Below are positions 34,481 to 42,500 of a DNA stretch of 42,500 nucleotides, piece by piece. The position numbers and the translations under genes were made by a program. Position 1 is the stretch's first letter; each line of letters opens with the position of its first letter. The notes below the pieces were generated by a model that was not told where the DNA came from, made no database searches, and was given only the letters and a program-made list of their open reading frames with translations. This DNA is from Neocallimastix lanati (nom. inval.) (taxonomy: Eukaryota; Neocallimastigomycota; Neocallimastigomycetes; Neocallimastigales; Neocallimastigaceae): assembly GCA_016946835.1 (NCBI GenBank), contig JACVTC010000078.1, positions 187,501-230,000 of the forward strand, given 5' to 3'.

Positions 34481-36654
34481 ATGATTTTTTTTTTCGACTG
34501 TTATTACGATTTCACTAGTTAAAAATGTATTGGGTGCAATAGATCTTGGGTTATACTATGAATTAAATGGCACAACGACTAAAGCATATTTATTTATGGG
34601 TGATGATGATTGTAGTAAAGCATATATTTGTAAGAAATGCGATGTAGGATTTTTTACCGATGATTTATCTGATTGCTATCTTGTGAAACCATTAATAAAA
34701 CATTTGGTGCATCTGATAGAGATGATCCTGGTAGTTGCCAAGTAAAAGGCTATGTTGATATTAATAGTGATAAATGTTACTTTAAAAGTGACGGAACTGG
34801 TAACGAGTCTTATAATAAAAATCTTCAAATAAATAGAGTTCGTTACTATGACCTGGATGTGAATAACACACGTGCTTTAACTGAGTATGGTTGGTGTAAT
34901 TTTACAGTCAATAATGAAGATACTACATGGATAAGAAAACTCTCCAATAGTACATTAATAAATCAAATAAATATCCCAGGAACACACGATAGTGGAACAT
35001 ACGCTATAGGAGATACTGGACTTAATCTATTTGGTGTTCGAGATGTTTATGGTCGTACTCAGGAAGTAAGTATTTTTGAACAATTGATGGCCGGAATCAG
35101 ATATTTCGATATAAGAATAGAAACATACGAAGATAAAGAAATATACTTACACACAATGGTTTTGATTGTATGAATAGGACTACAGGAAAGAAATATTATT
35201 TAAATGATGTATTTGATGAAACTATTGAATTTCTGACTAAATATACACAGGAAACCGTGGCTACGCATTTAAAGAATGATTCCGTTGAATTAAGTAGTAG
35301 TGATGAATACCATGATTATAATCATGGTACAGTTACTACGATTAAAATAGCGAGATTTGATACATTAGAGGAAGTGTACAAAGCAATTGCTAAATTTAGT
35401 GTATTAAATACTGATACTAAAAAGTTTAAGAAAGAATATAACAAATTTTTTTATGATAAAAAGGGGTTATTTCCTACTCTTAATGAAACAAGGGGTAAGA
35501 TAATTTTGTTAACACGTGGAAACTGGAAATATAATGCTACTAGTAGTATAGGAAACGAATTGAATATACCAGACATGGGTGAATGTGAAATATATCCAGT
35601 TAAAAATGATCAAAAATATCAAAAGGAATGTTATCCTCATATTCATAATTCAAATTCGAACGTGCTAGTTCAAGACAATTATAACTTATCAACAGGAAAA
35701 TGGAAGCTTGTTGAGGAATATTTAGAACACAAAATTCCAATTGTATATAATGATATTGAATATTCCATGTATAATGATTTAACTAATTCATTTTATGACG
35801 TGAAAAACGCAACAGCTCTAACTGTTGATTTTATAAATATACAGGGCTTTGCCGGTGGAATTGGTATTTATAACGAAGCAAATAAGATGAATAATAACTT
35901 ATCTAAATATATTGGAGAATCTAAAAAAATTCATAATCATTGGTTTATTCTAGACTACCCTACCAACGATTTAGTACGTAAAATACGGAATAGTATGACA
36001 CCTTATTCCCTTGAAAAAAGAAATGAACAAATAAATATAATTCAAATAGATGATTTTGTTGTGTATACTGATTTAGATTATTATATAGAATCAAAAGAAG
36101 ATGCTTGTTTACAACTCAGAGTAATAATTAATAAGGAAGGATATGAACAAGAAATTATCAAAACAAACTTTAAATGTCTTAATAATAAAAAAAAACAAAT
36201 GGCGTATTATACCAATAGGTAATTATTACAACAAAATATCTTCTTATGATACCAAATGTTTAAGCTATTCCAATAATAAACTATCTATGAATTATTGTGA
36301 TGAAAATCAAAATAAACAATTTAGCTTCAAGAATGAAAAAAATATGTTCACGCGATAGTAGTTACTGTTTAGAAAATAAATTTCATATTGAACCTACAAT
36401 CATAGAACCAGTACTTAACTTGCTCCTCAAACTATCTTAAGGCCGGATATAAATGTTGTCGTAATCAATATGCAAAGGTAGATAAAGTTGATAATGTTGG
36501 AAACTGGGCTAAGGAAAAGGGAGAATGGTGTGGTATTGGATACGAAAGGTGCTCATTTGAAGTTCTCGGTTTTCATTGTTGCTCCTCTATTAATCCAGAT
36601 TACGGTATTTATTGTAATCATGTCAGAATTACATTAATTAAAATCACAAACTAA
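34481..36654 (+). pseudogene. Secreted bacterial-type PI-PLC with C-terminal dockerin, frameshifted
   Basis: Domain order: hydrophobic leader (ATG 34481); a Cys-containing N-terminal region (to about 34920); PI-PLC X-type catalytic domain (about 34945-36000); a possible ricin-B-like piece (about 36165-36340, KCLSYSNNKLSMNYC then FSF); a dockerin and a partial second one (36421-36620). The catalytic domain shows IPGTHDSG with the first catalytic His, GIRYFDIRI, then LHNGF with the second His, ETVATHLKND and RGKIILLTRG, as in bacterial phosphatidylinositol-specific phospholipase C, which cleaves PI by forming a cyclic inositol phosphate. No frame spans it. Changes occur at the T-run 34485-34494, about 34681, about 35150 (an extra CA beside the second catalytic His), the A-run near 36190, about 36340 and about 36400. 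Protein composition between breaks is fully preserved, so decay is very recent or the breaks are base-call errors. Confidence 0.75.
36421..36620 (+). other. Fungal dockerin (CBM10-like) plus partial second copy
   Basis: In one open frame, 36421-36537 reads CSSNYLKAGYKCC, then a D..GNW turn and KEKGEWCGI. This is the C...GY.CC...D..G.W..E.G.WCGI pattern of fungal dockerins. A second copy starts at 36550 (CSFEVLGFHCCSSINPDYGIY) but lacks the W...WCG half and ends at TAA 36652-36654. Dockerins attach enzymes to the scaffoldins of anaerobic fungal cellulosomes. Tandem copies are common in these fungi, so the second was probably a full dockerin once, or is a divergent one. Confidence 0.85.
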
Positions 36655-36766
36655 AAAAAAAAAAAAAACTCTTCATAAATGGAAGACAACGAAAAATTCA
36701 CAAAAGTTTTGAAGGAGAATAATTTATTCTGAATTACAAAAACAAAAATAAAAACAAAAGCAAAAG

Positions 36767-36812
<46 letters not shown>

Positions 36813-37610
36813 ACTAATAACTTTCTTCATTTCTATGTTGTGACCGTTAATAGAGTAATTTTCATATTTATCATAGAATATCATTTCTTATCATTCTATA
36901 GGTATCATTATTGATGTACTCATGAATAATTCTATGATCAGAAATGGAAAAGTCTAGATTAACTATATAAATAACTTGGCACTTGATTATCTGGGCTAGA
37001 TAATCATATACATAATTGAGCAATTTTTTATGAAAATGAATTTTTAATTCATTTTAAATAATAAACCTATATATATATAAGAAAGTTATTTTTTAGAAAA
37101 AAAAAATTATAGTACGTAGATAGTAAAGAATAATAATAACAAAGTTATTTTTACGTTAATTTCATTTATATATATATATATAATAATTATGGTCTTTTTA
37201 TATTTCTTCTTTAATATTATATAATTATAGATATATATTTTTTTGATTTTGATTGGTATTAAATTAAAAATTTATTTTTTATATATATATATAAATAATG
37301 TTTTAATGAAATATTTGTAAAAAAAAAAATAATTTTTAAAAAAATTAGAAAATTTTGTCATTTTTAAAAATTAATTTTAATTTGAAATTCATATTAATAT
37401 TAAACAAATACCCCCAAATAAAAAAAAAAAAAAAAAAAAAAGATATATATATATATTCATCTTTATTTTTATTATTTATTTACTTTTAATAATTTACTTT
37501 ATTTAATAAATAATATTAAAAAAGACTATAAACATAAATAAATAATTAATTATTATTTCATTACTCTTAATAAATTATTGTAAGTATTAGCCACCATAAT
37601 ATAAAAAATA

Positions 37611-37652
<42 letters not shown>

Positions 37653-37835
37653 CTTATTGATAATATATATTTTATCTTTTTCTTTATTATTTTATTTTAT
37701 TATTTTTTTATCTTACTATTTCTTTTTCTTCTTTCTTTATTTTACATATATATTTAAAATATCAAAAACTAAACAATTATTAATTCAATTACTCTTTTTC
37801 TTTTATATATATTTTAATATCAATAGCGTTTAAGA

Positions 37836-37867
<32 letters not shown>

Positions 37868-37928
37868 TTGTTTACATTTATATTTTACTTTTATTTTTTT
37901 TAGAAAAGAAAAAAAAAAAAAATCAATA
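36655..37928. other. AT-rich intergenic DNA upstream of the myristoylated-protein gene
   Basis: This holds a long poly(A) run (about 36768-36809), a 9-bp hairpin at 36984-37006 (TGATTATCT / AGATAATCA), a poly(T) run of about 38 at 37614-37652, and a T-run (37835-37860) followed by an A-run (37907-37921) just before the next start. A 17-codon frame beginning MEDNEKFTKVLKENN at 36679 is too short to call. Confidence 0.55.
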
Positions 37929-38417
37929 ATGGGTAACGTTGTTTCTAATGCTAAGGCAAAAAATGTCGAAATTAGTGTACCATCCGAACCACCAAAGGCT
38001 CCAGAAGAAGGTGAAACTCTTAAATACCAACCCTCCGAAGCTTTACTCTCATTATGGGAAAATATTGCTCCAGGCACATTAAATCAAAATATTGCTCTTT
38101 ATATCTATAAACCTTACTCATTAATTACAATCGAAGATAAAGATTCTTTTGAAGGCTATGAAGATATTGAATTAGTGGATGGTCAAAAAGCTTATCAAGT
38201 ATTAGTGATTTGGGATGGTACAGATGGTAATATCAAAGTTTGTGAATTAGTTACTGGTGAAAATGCAGGGAAATTAGTGGCTCTTAGCTATGGAGCTTTG
38301 AAAGCCTATATTGGTAAAACAATGAAGGATTTAATTGAAACTGCTGAAAAATTTACATGGGAAGATGAAGAAGAGGATATGATGACTTTATTTACTGAAA
38401 CTTTTGGAAAATTTTAA
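37929..38417 (+). CDS. Probable N-myristoylated acidic protein of unknown function
   Basis: 162 residues, one exon. The N-terminus MGNVVSNAK matches the N-myristoylation consensus (Gly2, Ser6), so the protein is probably membrane-anchored on the cytoplasmic side. Residues 15-35 are a Pro/Glu-rich linker. From about 36 to 162 there is a compact mixed alpha/beta composition (YQPSEALLSLWENI, YQVLVIWDGTDGNIKVCELV, LVALSYGALKAYIGKTMKDL) ending in an acidic helix with EDEEEDMM. I do not recognise the domain. Codon use is regular, and the frame is clean between a T-run/A-run leader and TAA. The start is well supported by the A-rich leader ending AATCAATA before ATG. No neighbour suggests a pathway. 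Confidence 0.75.
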   Translation: MGNVVSNAKAKNVEISVPSEPPKAPEEGETLKYQPSEALLSLWENIAPGTLNQNIALYIYKPYSLITIEDKDSFEGYEDIELVDGQKAYQVLVIWDGTDGNIKVCELVTGENAGKLVALSYGALKAYIGKTMKDLIETAEKFTWEDEEEDMMTLFTETFGKF

Positions 38418-38596
38418 GTTTTAAGAAATATGTACATATAAGTTACCGTAAAAATATTATTATTATTATTATTATAAATAATAATAATAATAATAAATGA
38501 AACCTGAAAATATTAAATATATATATATATATATACAAATAATAAAAATATAATTAAATATAATTAAATATAAAAATAGAAGAAGATATAAATTTT

Positions 38597-38645
<49 letters not shown>

Positions 38646-39859
38646 TAATTATATAAAATAATAATAATATATTTATTTTTTATTTTATTATTATTATTAT
38701 TTTTTATTATTATTATTTTTTTTTTGTTATATACTTTATCATTCATTATGTCTTCATTGTTAACTATTTTATCTAAATATTCATAGTATCATTTTCAATA
38801 ATAATAATAATAATAATAAATACATTAATAGATTTTTTTTTTTAAAAAAAAATTGATAAAAAAAATATTTTAGGCAAATAATATACCATTTATATATAAA
38901 AAATATAATAATAAAAAATAATATATATAAAAAATTAGAATTAAATAATAAAAGTGTTTTTTATTTTTATTTTATTTTATTTTATTTTATTTTGTGAAAA
39001 TAATACTTTTTTATTATTTATTATTATTGATATTATTTCTTATTCTTTGTTTACTCTTATTAAATTGTAAAACAAAGATTACATATTTTATATTTTTAAA
39101 TGATGGAATAATTATTTTCTTTCTTTATTTATTTTTTTAAAAAAAAATAAAAATAAAAAAAATAAATAATAATAATAATAATAATATGTTTATAATTATG
39201 TATATATTTCGAAGATATTTTATTATTTATTATAATGGATAAAAATTACAACTATTTTATTAGGTATAATAATTAATAAATTCTGAAACGTTTAACTTTT
39301 TTTTTATTAAAAAATTTTTATTTCTAATTAATGAAAAAAAATTTTTTTATTTATTTTATTTATTTATTTATTAATTTATTTAATTTATAATTTTTTTTTT
39401 TTAATTAAACATTAAAAACAAAATTATGTTTTCTTTTTTTTATAGATAAACAAATTAATAAAAAAAATAAAATATAAAAATAAAAATAAAAAAATAATAT
39501 CTATTTTTTTTTTTTTATTAAATAAAATAAATATTTATTATCAAATAAAACTTTCTTTTTTTCTATTTAAAAAAAAGAAATAACAATATTAAAATAATAC
39601 TAAATTTATTAAATGAAACTTTGAAATAAATTTAATTTTTTAAAAATGCTTAATAATAATAATATTCAAATTCAGTAATAATTAAAAAAAAAAAAAAAAA
39701 AAAAAAAAATAGTATCAACAATATAATTATTAATTTTTTTTTTTTTTTTATAAGAATTTTATTAATTTTTATTAAAAACAACAGTAAATAATAACAAATA
39801 AAAATAATATAATAATAAAAAAAAATAAAAATAAAAAAAAAAAAAATAACATATCAATA
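38418..39859. other. AT-rich intergenic DNA, no gene seen
   Basis: This contains a short dyad of ATT/AAT units at 38458-38496, (TA)n at 38517-38534, poly(A) of about 44 at 38600-38643, and a T-run/A-run junction at 38833-38852. Further poly(A) occurs at 39685-39709. A T-run (39736-39749) and A-rich leader precede the next gene. Confidence 0.6.
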
Positions 39860-41411
39860 ATGAATACTTTATTGGAAACTAATAAACTAATTGAGCAATA
39901 TACAGGTATTTTATATATATAATATTTATATATTATTAAACCATTAATATCTTTATATAACAAAATTTGAATATATTTATTAATGGATTTCAATTAAAAT
40001 TTCTATTAAAATTTCAATTAAAATTTCTATTAAAATTTCAATTAAAATTTCTATTAAAATTTCTATTAAAATCTCTATTAAAATTTTTATTAAAATTTCT
40101 ATTAAAATCTCTATTAAAATCTCTATTAAAATTTCTATAAAAATCTCTATTAAAATTTCAATTAACATTTCATTATAATTTCATTATAATTTTATAATTT
40201 TATTATTATTATTATTATTATTATTTAATAAAAATAATATATATACATATATATATACAGCAATTTTATTTAAAAAATGGGATAAAATAAAAAAACTTCG
40301 TCATTGTTTTACTATCAATTTAAATTCCAATGAAATTAATAGTAACTCAGTGATAAGTAAAACTATTCAAAAAATTCTAGAAATTGCTTCGCCTGAGGAA
40401 TTTCAAAACCGAAATGAAATTTTATATATTGATGTAATATTCATTTTTTATTATGCTCTCATCAATTATCAATATACCTATTCTCGTATTCATTCGCTTG
40501 GAGGGCAAAAAAATCCTATAATAAAAACTAATAATAATACTTCAACACTATATGACAAAGAAAACCTATCGAATAAAATTAGTGTAAATATCAATACCAA
40601 TGTTGATGTTGACCCTCATCCAAATAATGACACCATAAAATGGAAATCATGGTCTCAAGACCAATTCCAAAAGGCAAAATTGAAATTAACTAAATTATAT
40701 TTGCAAGATATTCAAGAACTTAATGAATTAAGAATACAATGTAAATAAATTGCTAAAAAAAAAAAAAAAAAATTACTTTACGTTATATTATATATACAAA
40801 TTTAATTTAAAATGATAACAATCGTAATATTATTAAAAATAAAATCAATGAAATTAATGAAATCTCTTAATAAATTTTATTTATATCCATTTTAAAATTT
40901 ATATATATATATATATATTATTTATGAAATATATATTATATTATATATTAATATCTGTATGTCTGTATATATATATATATAATTCTGGTATATTAATTCA
41001 AATTTTTTTAGTACTAGAAAAAAGTAAACTCATTAAAAATTGGCTATATCAATTAAAGGAATTTCAATTTAATATATTATATTTTATTTTACAACGAAAT
41101 AATAGTAGTAATAATGAAGAGGAAAGATCTTTAACATCAAAAGAATTTGATTTAATCAATAATATTCACTCATTATTATTTACTGTTACAAATGGTTTGT
41201 AGAATATATATTATATATTTATATCATATATATATTAATCTTCTTTCAATTTTAAATTATTATTATTATTATTACCAATTATTATTTTATTTATTATTAT
41301 AATTATAATTATAATTATTAACTTAAATTATTAAAAAAAATTACTAAAAATTATTATTATTTATTTATTATTATCATAAAAATGATTATGTTATTAAATT
41401 TTTATTAAAAT

Positions 41412-41456
<45 letters not shown>

Positions 41457-41849
41457 CTTTTGTTACATTTATTATTATTATCAAAGAATTACCTTCCTTA
41501 TTGAGTTCTAGTCAACAAGAAAAAATTTTATCAAAACTCGATCAATATTCACAATATATTATTCAAAATAATCAAATACTATCTCTTAATACCTATCTTT
41601 ACCAAATATTTAAAAATTCTAATATATATGAAGATAATATTATAAACAATGAAAAAGATAAAGAATTGATTTCTAATTCTAATACGTTATCTTCTACTTC
41701 TTCATTAATAAAATATTATATCCAATATTATCAATATCACTATCATCTCAATAAAAATACCGAAATAATAAATGTAAATACAAATAAAAACAATAAACAC
41801 CAAGAACCTTTCAAATCATTAAGGAAAACTAGTAGTATAGATCCTATCA

Positions 41850-41882
<33 letters not shown>

Positions 41883-42500
41883 TACAAGAAGAAGATTCAT
41901 GGGCTGAAATCACTTCAAAATCAGAATTTTCAATATTAAATAATAAATCACCATATCTTTCAGAAGTTTACAAACATCATATTCATTCTTCTTCAAGTTT
42001 AGAAAGTTTTTCCACTCAGTCTGAAGAAATTAATGATCATTTAGATGATCAGGATCAAGATCATGCCAATACTATTTTAATGGAACATACCATTGATCTT
42101 GATAATAGTAATAGTATCAGTCATAACAACAATAATAGTTCCTTTTATTCTCGTTCCGAATTTATTCATTCTGTGGATTCTCTCAAATCAAATACTTCCT
42201 TACCTAATTATACTTCAAAATTAAAATCCCCTGAACCTATTCTGAATTCTATTACAAATACTAACATTTCTACTACTCCAACTCTTACGGTGGCAGCTGC
42301 TATTATTTCTAACCTTAATACTGATAATAATAATACTGATGATGATAATAATACCAATAATAATGATAATAATAGTAAAAATAATAATAACAATAATAAT
42401 AATAATAATAATAATAACAATAATAATATTACCCATTCCTCCTCCTTATATCGATTTCTACCTATTAACAGTTATCAAAAATCAGATTATGGCAATAAAG
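39860..42500 (+). CDS. Four-exon Asn/Ser-rich protein, unrecognised, 3' end outside the window
   Basis: Exons are inferred at 39860-39905, 40261-40740, 41012-41194 and 41487 to the window end. Introns of 355, 271 and 292 bp begin GTATTT, GTAAAT and GTTTGT and end CAG, TAG and AAG. All three are phase 1, and the joined frame is open for about 574 codons. The start is MNTLLETNKLIEQYT. Residues about 15-176 are a helical region (ILFKKWDKIKKLRHCFTI, then KWKSWSQDQFQKAKLKLTKL). Residues 177-236 continue as helices (KLIKNWLYQLKEFQFNIL). The last exon starts ELPSLLSSSQQEKILSKLDQ and becomes Ser/Asn/Asp-rich with a poly-Asn run from an (AAT)n tract at about 42380-42428. I see no signal peptide and recognise no family. 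Exon 2 holds a mildly hydrophobic stretch (VIFIFYYALINY) that might be buried helix rather than membrane. Confidence 0.65.
39985..40172. repeat. About 12-bp tandem repeat inside intron 1
   Basis: About 15 copies of ATTAAAATTTCT and its variants (CTC, CAA) lie within the first intron of the four-exon gene. The minus-strand frame Ile-Leu-Ile-Glu across it is only the repeat translated. Copies differ by single bases. Confidence 0.85.
41411..41454. repeat. Poly(T) run of about 44 in intron 3
   Basis: A homopolymer run close to the inferred 3' splice site at 41486. It could serve as a long polypyrimidine tract, although another 32 bp separate it from the AG. Confidence 0.85.

Noticed and set aside
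36679-36732. Short frame beginning MEDNEKFTKVLKENN
   Set aside because: Only 17 codons, between two poly(A) runs; no way to tell it from chance.
39980-40168. Minus-strand frame of repeated Ile-Leu-Ile-Glu
   Set aside because: Translation of a 12-bp repeat within intron 1 of the gene on the other strand.
42208-42436. Two minus-strand frames rich in Leu, Ile and Val that look like membrane proteins
   Set aside because: They are the complement of the Asn/Asp-rich coding sequence of the last exon; AAT repeats read backwards give Ile and Leu.

Overview
The window is extremely AT-rich eukaryotic nuclear DNA. It is full of long poly(A) and poly(T) runs, AT microsatellites and small tandem repeats, with a few intact genes separated by gene-poor stretches of several kilobases. 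The best clue to the organism is a fungal-type (CBM10-like) dockerin at about 36421-36537, in a secreted protein. With ankyrin-repeat remnants, poly-Asn proteins, short AT-rich introns and extreme AT content, it points to an anaerobic gut fungus (Neocallimastigomycota). The genus cannot be told from the sequence. Clean genes end at ordinary stop codons with no in-frame TAA, TAG or TGA, so the standard code fits.

Layout. 1-2700: non-coding AT-rich DNA. 2717-3037 (minus): a small stand-alone glycogen-binding (AMPK-type, CBM48-like) protein. 3038-11100: a gene desert with tandem repeats, a foldback element and a hairpin. 11150-12420: decayed ankyrin-repeat gene. 12690-15247: decayed non-LTR retrotransposon (reverse transcriptase pieces, C-terminal domain, 3' UTR, A-tail). 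15247-17870: decayed Ty1/copia-like LTR element abutting that A-tail. 17900-25600: gene desert holding a SINE-like insertion with a perfect 14-bp target duplication, plus two perfect palindromes. 25639-26772: tetraspanin with a long Arg-rich N-terminal tail. 26800-28010: minisatellites, an (AAAAT)n tract, a hairpin and two telomere-type repeats. 28400-30200: broken gene remnants. 33312-34008: Cys-rich single-pass membrane protein. 34481-36654: a secreted bacterial-type PI-PLC with C-terminal dockerin sequence, broken by about six frame changes. 37929-38417: a probable N-myristoylated protein of unknown function. 39860 to the window end: a four-exon, Asn-rich gene running off the edge.

The two secreted or membrane genes at 33.3-36.7 kb form a same-strand pair. 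Both have a signal-peptide poly(T) run one base out of frame. The dockerin suggests that the phospholipase, if expressed, would dock onto the extracellular cellulosome-like complex of these fungi. The other intact genes show no obvious functional link to each other.
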